A stretch of 64,000 nt of DNA from Thermanaeromonas sp. C210 (lineage in GTDB: Bacteria; Bacillota; DSM-521; Neomoorellales; Neomoorellaceae). Shown one piece after another: positions 7,491-16,420 of this stretch; within the stretch, counting starts at the first letter, position 1; the number at the start of each line of letters is the position of its first letter. The notes under the pieces are model-generated. The model saw only the letters and a program-made list of their open reading frames with translations, was not told the origin of the DNA and ran no database searches. The stretch spans positions 1 to 64,000 of the forward strand of contig NZ_BLWF01000003.1 of NCBI RefSeq assembly GCF_013167955.1, read 5' to 3'. Both the position numbers and the translations under genes were made by a program.

Positions 7491-9905
7491 TTGCGCGTAC
7501 CTTACAGTTGGTTGCGTGAATTTGTAGAAATAGATTTACCGCCGGAGGAGCTGGCGGAAAAACTCACCATGGCCGGGGTACCCGTGGAGAATATTATAGG
7601 TCCCCAAACCGGCCTGGAAGGAGTGGTGGTGGGTGAAATCCTGGCCATAGAGGACCACCCCCACGCCGAGCACCTGGTAGTATGCCAAGTGGATGTAGGA
7701 GGCAGGGTGCTGTCCCTGGTAACCGGCGCCCCTAACATATGGGTGGGCCAGAAGGTGGCGGTGGCCCTAGAAGGGGCCCGCCTCCCCGGCGGCCGGGAAA
7801 TTCGCAAGGCCACCTTTCGCGGCGTGGACTCCCACGGCATGGTCTGTTCGACCCAGGAATTGGGCCTGGACAGCAGCCTGGTGGCTCCGGAGGACCGGGA
7901 AGGCATCCTCACCCTTCCGCCCGATGCTCCCCTGGGTGAAGAGGTGGCCGGTATTCTCGGTTTCAAGGAAACCGTATTAGAACTGGAACTGACTCCCAAC
8001 CGGGCCGACTGCTTGAGCATTCAGGGGGTGGCCCGGGAGGTAGCGGCCTTAACCGGTGCGCCTTTGCTCCGGCCGGCCCTTGAGGTGGTGGAAGAGGGGC
8101 CCCCTACTTCCAGTTTGGTCCAGGTGGAAATCGAAGCCCCGGATATGTGCGGCCGCTATGTCGCCCGGATCGTGCGGGGGGTAAAAATCGGTCCCTCTCC
8201 CACGTGGATGCAGCAGAGGTTGCGGGCTTGCGGGGTAAGGCCCATCAACAACATAGTAGACGTTACCAATTACGTTATGCTGGAGATGGGCCAGCCTTTA
8301 CATGCCTTTGATTACACCCTCCTCCGGGACAGGCGAATTATCGTCCGCCGGGCCAAGCCGGGAGAAAAAATTGTGACCCTGGACGGCCAGGAACGTGCCC
8401 TAGATCCACGGGTACTGGTCATAGCCGATTGCGAGAGGGCAGTGGCCGTAGCAGGGGTGATGGGGGGACAGGACACCGAAGTAACCCCGAACACGGAGGA
8501 CATCTTAATCGAGTCGGCCCACTTCGACGGGGCGTCCATCCGCAGGGCTTCCCGCCTGCTGGGATTACGTTCGGAATCCTCATTGCGCTTTGAGCGCGGG
8601 GTCAACATAGAAGGGTGTGCAGAGGCGGCCGACCGCGCTGCCGCCCTCATGCAGGCGCTGGCCGGGGGGAAAGTCAGCCCCGGGCGGGTAGATTGTTACG
8701 TGAAGAGGCGGGAACCCGTAATTATTAACCTCCGGCCGGAAAGGGTAAATTACCTTCTGGGGACCGAACTCACCTCCCGGGAAATCCGGCAGATTTTAGA
8801 GCGACTGCACCTTAAGGTCGAAGGCGGGGACCCCCTGCGGGTGGAAGTCCCGGCGGCGAGGGGAGACCTGACCAGGGAGGTCGACCTCGTCGAGGAAGTG
8901 GCCCGGCTTTACGGTTACGACCGCATTCCCGTAACTATACCGCCAGGGGTGGCGGCGGGGGAGAAGAAATCACCCCGGCTGTGTTGGGAAGAGCTGGGTA
9001 GGGAGATTGCCACCTCCTGCGGGCTGGCCGAGGTTGTTACCTATAGCTTTATAAACCCCAAAGGATGGGATGTTTTTCGCCTGCCCCCCGACCACCCCTG
9101 GCGCCGGACCGTCGTCCTGCAGAATCCCCTGCGGGAAGAGCAGAGCGTTCTGAGAACTACTCTACTGCCAGGGCTCCTCGAGGTGGCAGCCCGCAATGCC
9201 CATCGGAAGGTCATGCCCGTGGCTATTTACGAGCTGGGCCGCGTTTTCCTGCCCGGGCGGGATGAGTTGCCGGAAGAGCCCTTAAGGCTGGCCGGCCTGG
9301 TAATGGGCAGCCGGGACCGGGGCTGGGCCTGGCCCCGCCAGGAAATGGATTTCTACTATCTTAAAGGAATACTAGAGGAAATCCTAGAGCGCGCCGGGCT
9401 ACCGGAGGTGCGCTTTAAGGCCAGTACCGCCTGGCCCTTCCTCCACCCCGGGCGCAGCGCGGCCCTTTGGGTGCGGGATGTCAACCTGGGCTTTTTGGGC
9501 GAGGTACACCCGGACGTTTTGGAGGCCTATGACCTGCCCCAGCGGGCCTGTGTTTTCGAGGTGGACTGGGATCGGGCCCTGGATCTGGCTGAAACCTCGC
9601 CCGTTTATGAGCCCCTGCCCCGCTTCCCGGCTGTGGAGAGGGACCTGGCGGTGGTGGTGGCCGAGGAAACAGCGGCCGACCAGGTCCAGGACATAATTGT
9701 GGGTGCTGCCGGAGAAATGCTCAGGGCATGCCGCCTTTTTGATGTGTACCGGGGGGAGCAGATTGCCCCGGGCTTTAAGAGCCTGGCCTATGCCCTCACT
9801 TTCCAACGAGACGACCGCACCCTGACGGAAGAAGAAGTCCACACAGCCTTAAACCGCATTGAAGAGGAGCTGGCGAAAAAATTGGGCGCAACTTTGCGGA
9901 AGTAG
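7491..9905 (+). CDS. pheT: Phenylalanyl-tRNA synthetase beta chain
   Basis: The 804-residue product has the full bacterial beta-chain layout: N-terminal B1 region ([20 protein letters not shown]), an OB-fold tRNA-binding domain ([20 protein letters not shown]), the B3/B4 editing domain (residues ~200-400), the B5 DNA-binding-like domain and a C-terminal FDX-ACB anticodon-binding domain ([14 protein letters not shown] ... [15 protein letters not shown]). The start is TTG, supported by GAGGAGGAAGGG and by the family N-terminus. It is cotranscribed with pheS. Confidence 0.96.
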   Translation: MRVPYSWLREFVEIDLPPEELAEKLTMAGVPVENIIGPQTGLEGVVVGEILAIEDHPHAEHLVVCQVDVGGRVLSLVTGAPNIWVGQKVAVALEGARLPGGREIRKATFRGVDSHGMVCSTQELGLDSSLVAPEDREGILTLPPDAPLGEEVAGILGFKETVLELELTPNRADCLSIQGVAREVAALTGAPLLRPALEVVEEGPPTSSLVQVEIEAPDMCGRYVARIVRGVKIGPSPTWMQQRLRACGVRPINNIVDVTNYVMLEMGQPLHAFDYTLLRDRRIIVRRAKPGEKIVTLDGQERALDPRVLVIADCERAVAVAGVMGGQDTEVTPNTEDILIESAHFDGASIRRASRLLGLRSESSLRFERGVNIEGCAEAADRAAALMQALAGGKVSPGRVDCYVKRREPVIINLRPERVNYLLGTELTSREIRQILERLHLKVEGGDPLRVEVPAARGDLTREVDLVEEVARLYGYDRIPVTIPPGVAAGEKKSPRLCWEELGREIATSCGLAEVVTYSFINPKGWDVFRLPPDHPWRRTVVLQNPLREEQSVLRTTLLPGLLEVAARNAHRKVMPVAIYELGRVFLPGRDELPEEPLRLAGLVMGSRDRGWAWPRQEMDFYYLKGILEEILERAGLPEVRFKASTAWPFLHPGRSAALWVRDVNLGFLGEVHPDVLEAYDLPQRACVFEVDWDRALDLAETSPVYEPLPRFPAVERDLAVVVAEETAADQVQDIIVGAAGEMLRACRLFDVYRGEQIAPGFKSLAYALTFQRDDRTLTEEEVHTALNRIEEELAKKLGATLRK

Positions 9906-10001
9906 CTCCTGGACCAAAAGGATTTTTGGCCTTCGGGGAGAAAACTTAAGGAAATCAAACCAGCTTAAGTACCGAGTTTACTTTAAGAGGGGTGGCCGCC
10001 C

Positions 10002-10295
10002 TTGCCCGAACCTGCAAAGGTTAAGGAGGAAAAAAAGGAAGAAGGTATTAACCGGACTACAGTCACTATTTTCGACCATGAATACGTATTAAAGGGGACG
10101 GAGACGCCGGAATATATGCGTGCCCTGGCGGCTTACGTGGACAGGAAGATGCGCCAGGTGGGTGAGAAAAACCCCCATTACCCTCCGGTGAAGATCGCCG
10201 TGCTGGCCGCCTTGAACATCGCCGATGAATTAAACAAAATACGGCAGGACTATGAGACCCTTATAAGGCTGATTCAGGAGGAGCGGAAGGGTTGA
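10002..10295 (+). CDS. zapA: Cell division protein ZapA
   Basis: A 97-residue protein with the ZapA pattern: NRTTVTIFDHEYVLKG (N-terminal strand), TPEYMRALAAYVDRKM, and a helical tail KIAVLAALNIADELNKI, which dimerises as a coiled coil. ZapA bundles FtsZ filaments at the division site. The start is read as TTG at 10002; the ribosome site is weak, so a nearby alternative start is possible. In Firmicutes zapA commonly follows pheT and precedes polX, as here. It overlaps polX by four bases (TTGA). Confidence 0.88.
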   Translation: MPEPAKVKEEKKEEGINRTTVTIFDHEYVLKGTETPEYMRALAAYVDRKMRQVGEKNPHYPPVKIAVLAALNIADELNKIRQDYETLIRLIQEERKG

Positions 10296-12061
10296 CCAAC
10301 CTTGAACTGTCTTGGGCCCTGGCGGAAATGGGGGATCTCTTGGAGTTAAAGGGGGAAGAACCCTTTAAGGTACGGGCCTATCAACGGGCCGCCCGGGCAC
10401 TGGAGCACTTGGAGGAAGAGGCAGCCAGCCTTTACGCCCGGGGGGAGCTGGAAAGGATACCGGGCGTGGGGAAAAATTTGGCCAAAAAGATTGCCGAACT
10501 TCTGGAAACCGGGCGTTCCACCTTCCTGGAGCAGCTCCGGCAGGAGGTTCCGCCCGGGCTACGAGATATGCTGGCCGTTCCCGGCCTGGGGGCCAAGTCC
10601 GTTCGCGTGATCCACCAGCATTTGGGGATAACAACTCTAGAAGAACTGGAAAGGGCCGCTCGGGAGCGCAGGATCCGCCAGCTGCCCGGTATGGGTAGCA
10701 AGACGGAACTGGCCATCTTGCGGGGCCTGGATATGCTCAAAGAGAATCGGGACCGGATACCCCTTGGTATCGCCAGGCCCCTGGCCCAGCTCTTCTGCCG
10801 CCAGTTATCGGCCCTGCCGGGGGTCGCAAAGGTGGAGGTGGCCGGCAGCCTGCGGCGCGGCTGTTCCATGGTGGGCGACGTGGACCTCGTCGTAGGGGTT
10901 AAGGGTCCTACGGAAGTGAAGGAGGTTATGGCCCGCCATCCCCAGGTTAAGGAAGTCCTTCTGGAGGAGGAAAACCGCCTGTCCCTGCGTACATGGGCGG
11001 GGGTAAAGGTGGAAATTTTTCTGGTACCAGAGGACAAATTCGCTCCCGCTTGGCTGTACCTTACGGGGTCACCGGCCCACCGGGAAGAGCTGGGACGTTT
11101 CGCTGCCGAGCGCCATCTCTCCCTGGAGAAATTGGGTTTGCCCCGCAGGCTGGAGGAGGCAGAGGCTTCTTTCCGCTCGGAGGAAGAGTTTTACAGCCGG
11201 CTAGAGCTGCCCTTTATTGTGCCCGAATGGCGGGAGGGGCGGGGCGAGGTCTGGGCGGCCCGGGAGGGGCGCCTCCCCGCCCTCATCACCCTGAAAGACA
11301 TCAAAGGTGATCTCCACATCCATACGAGGTACAGCGACGGCCTGCATACCATCCGGGAAATGGTGGAGGCGGCCCGGGCCAGGGGCTATCGCTACATGGC
11401 CATTACCGAGCACTCCCGTTCTTTGGCCGTTGCGAGGGGATTGAGCGCCGAGCAATTGCTGGCCCAGCGAGAGGAGATCGCCCGGCTAAACCGGGAGCTA
11501 GATGATTTTGTGGTTTTGTCGGGTATAGAGGTAGATATCCTCCCCGACGGCCGCCTGGATCTGGAAGACGATATCCTGGCTTCCCTGGACATCGTAATTG
11601 CCTCGATTCATTCGGGGTTTAACCAAAAGGAAGAGCAGATTATGGCCCGCTTAGAGGCGGCCATGCGCCATCCCTGGGTAGACATAATAGGCCACCCCAC
11701 CGGGCGCATGCTGGGCCGGAGGCCATCCTATGCCGTCAACCTGGAAAGGTTGCTGGAGCTGGCGGCGGAGACCGGCACCATCCTGGAGATCAACGCGTCT
11801 CCCGACCGCCTGGACCTGGATGAAGACGCCGCGCGCCGGGCTAAGGAATACGGCGTGCTCCTGGCCATCAACACCGATGCCCATGATATGGGCCGGCTGG
11901 AAGACATGTGGTACGGCATTACGGTGGCCCGCCGGGGCTGGTTGGGACCGGAAGACCTTCTCAACACGCGGGAGCTGGACGGCGTCTTAAAGGCCCTCAA
12001 GCGTAACCGCGGAAACGGTGGGAAGCACTCGGCTCCGGGGCAGGGAAACGCCCGGCCTTGA
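10292..12061 (+). CDS. polX: DNA polymerase/3'-5' exonuclease PolX
   Basis: The 589-residue protein joins a family X polymerase to a PHP nuclease domain, as in B. subtilis PolX. The N-terminus has helix-hairpin-helix repeats (IPGVGKNLAKKIAELL; VPGLGAKSVRVI; LPGMGSKTEL), followed by the nucleotidyl-transferase signature GSLRRG and DVDLVVG (metal-binding Asp pair) near residue 200. From residue ~340 the PHP domain shows DLHIHTRYSDG, ITEHS, HP and INTDAHD, which bind metals. It acts in base-excision repair. The TTG start overlaps zapA. Length is normal. Confidence 0.94.
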   Translation: MTNLELSWALAEMGDLLELKGEEPFKVRAYQRAARALEHLEEEAASLYARGELERIPGVGKNLAKKIAELLETGRSTFLEQLRQEVPPGLRDMLAVPGLGAKSVRVIHQHLGITTLEELERAARERRIRQLPGMGSKTELAILRGLDMLKENRDRIPLGIARPLAQLFCRQLSALPGVAKVEVAGSLRRGCSMVGDVDLVVGVKGPTEVKEVMARHPQVKEVLLEEENRLSLRTWAGVKVEIFLVPEDKFAPAWLYLTGSPAHREELGRFAAERHLSLEKLGLPRRLEEAEASFRSEEEFYSRLELPFIVPEWREGRGEVWAAREGRLPALITLKDIKGDLHIHTRYSDGLHTIREMVEAARARGYRYMAITEHSRSLAVARGLSAEQLLAQREEIARLNRELDDFVVLSGIEVDILPDGRLDLEDDILASLDIVIASIHSGFNQKEEQIMARLEAAMRHPWVDIIGHPTGRMLGRRPSYAVNLERLLELAAETGTILEINASPDRLDLDEDAARRAKEYGVLLAINTDAHDMGRLEDMWYGITVARRGWLGPEDLLNTRELDGVLKALKRNRGNGGKHSAPGQGNARP

Positions 12062-12109
12062 TCCCTGCCATAAAGGAGGGACGGCCGGGGTCGCAGTGAG
12101 GGGGGCGAG

Positions 12110-12400
12110 GTGAAGACTGTGGGGGACTTTATAAAGATCATTTTTTCTTCTCCCTTCCGGGAAATTGTAGGCGGTAAAAACCTGGAACTGGCTGCGGAAG
12201 GGCCGCTGATGGTAAGAGAAATTTTAGACCGGCTTGTCCGGCAGTTTCCTCCTCTGGAGAAGTTCGTGCCGCAGGTTAAAGACGAGGTTATATTCTGGGG
12301 CAGCATCGTCCCCATGAAGGAGGACAGGATTTTAAAGCCCGATGCCCTCGTAGAGCCCGGCGAAACTTTATACCTCTATCCCCCTTTAAGCGGTGGGTAG
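12110..12400 (+). CDS. MoaD/ThiS-family ubiquitin-like sulfur carrier
   Basis: A 96-residue beta-grasp protein ending YLYPPLSGG; the terminal Gly-Gly is the site that is adenylated and thiolated in MoaD/ThiS proteins. LMVREILDRLVRQFPPL and VKDEVIFWGSIVPMKEDRILKPDALVEPGETLYLYPP resemble the MoaD-type family used for molybdopterin or tungstopterin. The first 25 residues (KTVGDFIKIIFSSPFREIVG) are somewhat longer than classic MoaD. GTG start after GGGGGCGAGG. No moaE, moeB or thiF partner is adjacent, so the pathway is uncertain. Confidence 0.72.
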   Translation: MKTVGDFIKIIFSSPFREIVGGKNLELAAEGPLMVREILDRLVRQFPPLEKFVPQVKDEVIFWGSIVPMKEDRILKPDALVEPGETLYLYPPLSGG

Positions 12401-12478
12401 GCCTTACAGGTGCCGGGCATATCCGGGAAGATTATCCATGGGCTTCTTTTTCTTTTGCCCTTGATTTCTTCAGTAACT

Positions 12479-12653
12479 TTGTACAAAATATAACTAGCAC
12501 AATATAGCCTGACCCGGCGGGTGCGGGGGCCGGCCGGGGAGGGCGGGAAGAAAAGTCCTGCAGCCAGGGGCAACCTGCAGCGAGGGGGAGAGGCAAATGA
12601 TGGCCCGCGAATGCTTACTTGCTGTCGGCAAAGGCAGGTAAGCATTTTTTGTT
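12479..12653 (+). promoter_or_regulatory. Structured leader before hydG: promoter, folded segment and terminator
   Basis: A TTGTAC box (about 12479-12484) with TATAGC-like sequence 17-18 bases on is a plausible promoter. The following ~90 bases are purine- and GC-rich with CCTGCAG repeated on either side of CCAGGGGCAA, and GGCGGG that could pair with a later GGCCCGC. A terminator follows, then only ~60 bases to hydG. The arrangement suggests attenuation, but I could not assign it to a known riboswitch class. The rest of the 12401-12713 gap holds no gene. Confidence 0.45.
12611..12653 (+). terminator. Intrinsic terminator/attenuator upstream of hydG
   Basis: ATGCTTACTTGC (12611-12622) pairs with GCAGGTAAGCAT (12634-12645, one G-U) and runs into TTTTTTGTTTT. 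Confidence 0.85.
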
Positions 12654-12713
12654 TTCACGGGTTAGCATGGAAGCTAGTTGTTCAGGATTAATTAGCAAGG
12701 GAGGAGAAAAGCC

Positions 12714-14117
12714 GTGCGCCACCATTATAGAGCTGATTTTATCCCTGAGGAAGAAATAGAGGGCCTGCTGGCCGAAGCCGCCTGTGTGGGCGCGGGCCGG
12801 GCAGAGGAGATTGTGGATAAGGCCCGGGAGGCTAAGGGACTGGAGCCGTATGAGGTAGCCGTCCTGCTGCAGAATAAAGACGAAGCCGTGTGGCAAAGAG
12901 TTTTTTCTGTTGCCAAGGAAATTAAGGAGAAAATTTATGGGAAACGCATGGTCCTGTTTGCCCCCCTGTACATCAGTGACTACTGCGTTAATAACTGCCG
13001 TTATTGCGGTTACCGCAGGGATAACAAATTTGCCCGCCGGCGGCTCGGCTGGGAAGAGCTGGAGCGTGAAGTCCGGATTTTAGAATCCCTGGGGCATAAA
13101 CGTCTGGCCGTGGAGGCGGGAGAGGATCCGGTTCATTGTCCCCTGGATTATGTGGTAGAGGTTATCCGGCGTATTTACCGGATAACGGAGAAAAACGGGA
13201 GCATCCGGCGGGTTAACGTTAATATTGCCGCTACTACGGTGGATGAATACCGGGAACTAAAGGCCGCCGGTATCGGGACTTATGTTTTATTCCAGGAGAC
13301 TTACCATCGGCCGACCTATGCTTATATGCACCCCTCCGGCCCCAAGGCTGATTATGATTGGCACACTACCGCCATGGATCGGGCCATGGAAGCCGGAATA
13401 GATGATGTCGGCTTGGGAGTCCTCTTCGGGCTTTACGACTACAAGTTTGAAGTGCTGGGCCTCCTTTATCACGCCCGCCATTTAGAAGCGACCTTTGGCG
13501 TCGGCCCCCATACTATTTCGGTGCCCCGGCTTAGACCGGCCCAGGGTATTAATTTGGATGCTTTCCCGTACCTGGTACCCGATGAGGAGTTTAAAAAAAT
13601 CGTGGCCGTTTTGCGCCTGGCGGTACCGTACACGGGTATGATCATCTCCACCCGCGAAACCCCGGAGTTTAGGGCCGTGCTTCTGGGATTGGGCATCTCC
13701 CAGCTTAGTGCCGGTTCCTGTACGGGCGTAGGGGGGTACGGGCGCCACTACACCGAGGAACCCGACGAAATACCCCAGTTCGAGGTAGGGGATCACCGCC
13801 ACCCCGACGAAGTGATCCGTGATTTATGTCGGAGGGGGTACCTACCCAGCTACTGTACTGCCTGTTACCGGCGGGGACGTACCGGGGAGCGCTTTATGGC
13901 CCTGGCCAAGACGGGGCAGATTCAAAATGTCTGCCAGCCCAACGCTTTACTGACCTTTCAGGAATATTTATTGGATTACGCCACTCCGGAAACTAGGAAA
14001 ATAGGACAGGAAACCATGGAACGTTACCTGGCCGAGATACCCAGTCCTGCCGTACGGGAAGAAACTGCCCGGCGGCTGGAGCGCATTAAGGCCGGGGAGA
14101 GGGACTTGTACTTCTAG
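12714..14117 (+). CDS. hydG: [FeFe]-hydrogenase maturation radical-SAM tyrosine lyase HydG
   Basis: HydG splits tyrosine with S-adenosylmethionine to give CO and cyanide for the hydrogenase active site. The 467-residue protein has the radical-SAM triad CVNNCRYCGY (CX3CX2C, residues ~90-97), and near the C-terminus YCTACYRRG and IQNVCQPNA, the CX2C...C set that binds the second cluster and separates HydG from ThiH. The GTG start follows AAGGGAGGAGAAAAGCC. It heads a group with a TM1266-type regulator and HydE. HydF, the GTPase scaffold, is not in the window. Confidence 0.95.
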   Translation: MRHHYRADFIPEEEIEGLLAEAACVGAGRAEEIVDKAREAKGLEPYEVAVLLQNKDEAVWQRVFSVAKEIKEKIYGKRMVLFAPLYISDYCVNNCRYCGYRRDNKFARRRLGWEELEREVRILESLGHKRLAVEAGEDPVHCPLDYVVEVIRRIYRITEKNGSIRRVNVNIAATTVDEYRELKAAGIGTYVLFQETYHRPTYAYMHPSGPKADYDWHTTAMDRAMEAGIDDVGLGVLFGLYDYKFEVLGLLYHARHLEATFGVGPHTISVPRLRPAQGINLDAFPYLVPDEEFKKIVAVLRLAVPYTGMIISTRETPEFRAVLLGLGISQLSAGSCTGVGGYGRHYTEEPDEIPQFEVGDHRHPDEVIRDLCRRGYLPSYCTACYRRGRTGERFMALAKTGQIQNVCQPNALLTFQEYLLDYATPETRKIGQETMERYLAEIPSPAVREETARRLERIKAGERDLYF

Positions 14118-14182
14118 ACAAAGGTTAATCCGCCGCTTTCACTGGTCGGAGTCTTGGGGCTTGGGAAGGGGGGAGCCGGGTA

Positions 14183-14431
14183 TTGGAACGCCGCATCGGA
14201 GTCATCGGCATCGTGATTGAAGACCGGCAGGCCGCAGCCGCCCGGGTCAACGCCATTCTGAGCGATTATGCCGAATATATCGTAGGCCGCATGGGCATCC
14301 CTTATCGCGAGCGGGGGGTGTCGGTTATCGCCCTCATAGTAGACGGAACTACGGATGCCATTGGAGCCCTTACCGGTAAACTGGGAGCGTTGTCGGGAGT
14401 CAGGGTGCGGGCCGCCTTAACCGGAAAGTGA
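14183..14431 (+). CDS. TM1266-family iron-only hydrogenase system regulator
   Basis: An 82-residue ACT/ferredoxin-fold protein (ERRIGVIGIVIEDRQAAAARVNAILSDYAEYIVGRMGIPY...) with the family pattern GVIGI and GRMGIP followed by SVIALIVDGTTDAIGALTGKLG. This small family is found next to [FeFe]-hydrogenase maturation genes and resembles the NikR C-terminal ligand domain; it has no DNA-binding domain, so how it regulates is unknown. TTG start after GGAAGGGGGGAG. Its stop overlaps the first possible start of hydE, tying it to hydG-hydE in one transcript. Confidence 0.85.
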   Translation: MERRIGVIGIVIEDRQAAAARVNAILSDYAEYIVGRMGIPYRERGVSVIALIVDGTTDAIGALTGKLGALSGVRVRAALTGK

Positions 14432-15549
14432 GGGTCGAAAGTATGCGCAGAGAATTTGCCGCCACCCTGGCCCGGGTGACGGCGGGCCGGGGAGTAGAAA
14501 AAGAGGACGTAGTTATGCTCCTTACCGCACAGCCAGGCGAGGAAGAAGAAGCCCTTTACCGGCAGGCCGATGCCTTCCGGTCGCGCTACGTGGGGGAAGA
14601 AGTGCACCTGCGGGGGGTTATTGAGTTTTCCAACCATTGCCGGCGGCGCTGCCGTTACTGCGGGCTGAGGGCCGATAACAACCGGCTGGACCGCTACCGG
14701 ATGACCCCGGAAGAAATACTGGCCTCCGCCAGGAGAGGCGTAGAGCTGGGCTACAAGACTATAGTCCTGCAGTCAGGGGAGGATCCCTGGTATACGGCAG
14801 ATATCCTGGCGGAAACGGTGGCCGCCATAAAAGAGCTGGGAGTGGCCGTTACCCTCTGTGTGGGGGAAAGGCCGCGGGAAGATTACGAGCTGTGGCGGCG
14901 GGCAGGGGCCGACCGGTATCTTTTAAAGCATGAAACGGCCAATCCCAAACTCTATGCCCGGCTCCACCCGGATATGAGCTGGGAAAAGAGGCTGGCCTGC
15001 CTGCGGTGGTTGAAAGAACTGGGCTACCAGGTGGGATCGGGCAATATGGTAGGATTGCCCGGCCAGACCCTGGAAGACCTGGCGGCCGATATCCTCCTCC
15101 TGCGGGAACTGGAGGTGGAGATGGCCGGCATAGGCCCCTTTATTCCCCACCCGAACACGCCTCTGGGGGACCACCCGGCGGGCAGTTTGGACTTGACCTA
15201 CCGGGTGTTGGCGGTGACCAGACTGGTCGTACCTTGGGCCCACCTGCCGGCTACCACAGCGGTGGGCACCCTCTCCCCCAACGGCAGGCAGATGGCCCTG
15301 CGGCGAGGGGCTAACGTTGTTATGCCCAACCTTACTCCGGGGAAATACCGGCCTAATTACCAGATATACCCCGGGAAGATCTGTATTAATGAGGAACCGG
15401 ATGACTGCCGTCACTGCCTGGAAGGAATGATCCGCTCCCTGGGCCGGGTGGTGGCCAGGCATCCGGGGCACGGTTTGAGGAGGAGCCCACCAACCAAAAA
15501 TTGGAAGCCAAGAATCCGAGTCGAAGTGTCCAAATTACTGCAGAGCTAA
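14428..15549 (+). CDS. hydE: [FeFe]-hydrogenase maturation radical-SAM protein HydE
   Basis: A 373-residue radical-SAM enzyme with CRRRCRYCGLRADN (CX3CX2C) inside the HydE pattern HLRGVIEFSNHCRRRCRYCG, then VLQSGEDPWYT and GQTLEDLAADILLLRE. HydE helps build the azadithiolate-bridged diiron site. Two starts are possible: GTG at 14428, overlapping the regulator stop, or ATG at 14443, five codons later, which has GAGGG at suitable distance and gives a more usual N-terminus. The last ~25 residues are basic and not conserved in the family as I know it. Confidence 0.93.
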   Translation: MRVESMRREFAATLARVTAGRGVEKEDVVMLLTAQPGEEEEALYRQADAFRSRYVGEEVHLRGVIEFSNHCRRRCRYCGLRADNNRLDRYRMTPEEILASARRGVELGYKTIVLQSGEDPWYTADILAETVAAIKELGVAVTLCVGERPREDYELWRRAGADRYLLKHETANPKLYARLHPDMSWEKRLACLRWLKELGYQVGSGNMVGLPGQTLEDLAADILLLRELEVEMAGIGPFIPHPNTPLGDHPAGSLDLTYRVLAVTRLVVPWAHLPATTAVGTLSPNGRQMALRRGANVVMPNLTPGKYRPNYQIYPGKICINEEPDDCRHCLEGMIRSLGRVVARHPGHGLRRSPPTKNWKPRIRVEVSKLLQS

Positions 15550-15612
15550 TATGGATTTTGCCAATAGCAGAGGAAAATTCCGGATGGATGGCGCATAGGT
15601 AAATGGACGAAT

Positions 15613-15664
15613 GTGAAAGACTTCACAGTTACTGCGAGTTAAACCCCAAGTAAGGCTTGGGGTT
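15613..15664. repeat. Two inverted repeats after hydE
   Basis: GTGAA/TTCAC (15613-15626) is a short dyad. AACCCCAAG (15642-15650) pairs perfectly with CTTGGGGTT (15656-15664). The second could be the hydE transcript end, although the downstream T-rich run (TTGTTCTTTTATT) begins about 20 bases later. The remaining gap to hydC holds the hydC promoter and no gene. Confidence 0.5.
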
Positions 15665-15767
15665 GGAGCCCCCTGGGCCTTGTTCTTTTATTGTCGCCGG
15701 AGATGAAGGAGCTGCTAAATTGGGGATTTGGGGAGCAAAAATAGCTGGGAGCTAGCGGCACCGCAGG

Positions 15768-15796
15768 TTGCTTTGCGGCAGAAATTTTATTATAAT
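15768..15796 (+). promoter_or_regulatory. Sigma-A promoter of hydCBA
   Basis: TTGCTT (15768-15773), 17 bases, then a perfect TATAAT (15791-15796). Transcription should begin near 15803, giving a leader of about 100 bases before hydC. A perfect palindrome ATGTTAACAT at 15849-15858 in that leader is a candidate operator. Confidence 0.8.
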
Positions 15797-15901
15797 AGTA
15801 CCTGATTTCGTGAAGGCAAGCACAAGAACAATAAGTTAAATAGGGAAAATGTTAACATCGGAGCGTATCTAAGGTGTCATTTGGGGGAGGAGGAAACCTT
15901 C

Positions 15902-16420
15902 ATGTCGTGTTTAAAGGACGAAATTCGGGAAATTATTGGGCACCACCAAGGACAAGTTTCCCATCTGATCGCCATACTGCAGGAAGTTCAGCAGAAATAC
16001 CGGTACCTGCCGGAGGAAGCCTTGGAGGTTATTGCCGGTGATTTGCACATTTCCCCGGCAGTGGTGTGGGGTGTAGCCACCTTTTACGCCCAGTTTTCGT
16101 TAAAACCCAAGGGCAAATATACTATCCGGATCTGTAACGGTACGGCCTGTCACGTGCGGGGAGCGGCCCAGATTCACGAAGCCTTGTGCAAAGAGCTGCA
16201 ACTCAAGGAAGGGGAAAACACCACCGCAGACCTGGAGTTTACGGTGGAGACAGTCTCCTGTCTGGGGGCCTGCGGCCTGGCACCTGTTATGACCATTAAT
16301 GACAATGAAGTTCACGGCCAATTGACTCCCGAAGGGGCTGTCTCCATCGTGCGAGGGTTGAAGGTGAAGGCTGCGGAAGAGGAGAAGGAGAAGGTCCGGG
16401 GGAGGGACCATGTTGCTTAA
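15902..16420 (+). CDS. hydC: HydC, NuoE-like thioredoxin-fold [2Fe-2S] subunit of bifurcating hydrogenase
   Basis: A 172-residue NuoE-type subunit. Residues ~20-70 form the helical N-terminus (LIAILQEVQQKYRYLPEEAL ... VWGVATFYAQF); the [2Fe-2S] ligands are C-N-G-T-A-C and CLGACGLAPVM. The ATG at 15902 follows GGGGGAGGAGGAAACC; an upstream in-frame TTG at 15881 is not used because the ribosome site lies between. In HydABC complexes it passes electrons near the NAD(H) site. It overlaps hydB by 11 bases. Confidence 0.93.
   Translation: MSCLKDEIREIIGHHQGQVSHLIAILQEVQQKYRYLPEEALEVIAGDLHISPAVVWGVATFYAQFSLKPKGKYTIRICNGTACHVRGAAQIHEALCKELQLKEGENTTADLEFTVETVSCLGACGLAPVMTINDNEVHGQLTPEGAVSIVRGLKVKAAEEEKEKVRGRDHVA

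Noticed and set aside
12605-12620. TGGCCCG...TGCTT before hydG as a sigma-54 site
   Set aside because: Spacing is one base short and the TT before GC is missing; it forms part of the terminator region.
12376-12645. 89-codon minus-strand frame before hydG
   Set aside because: Overlaps the end of the MoaD-like gene and the terminator hairpin; no ribosome site or family resemblance.
15754-15772. Sigma-54-like GGCAC...TTGC upstream of hydC
   Set aside because: The GG to GC spacing is one base too long, and sigma-54 is strict about spacing. A good sigma-A promoter overlaps it.
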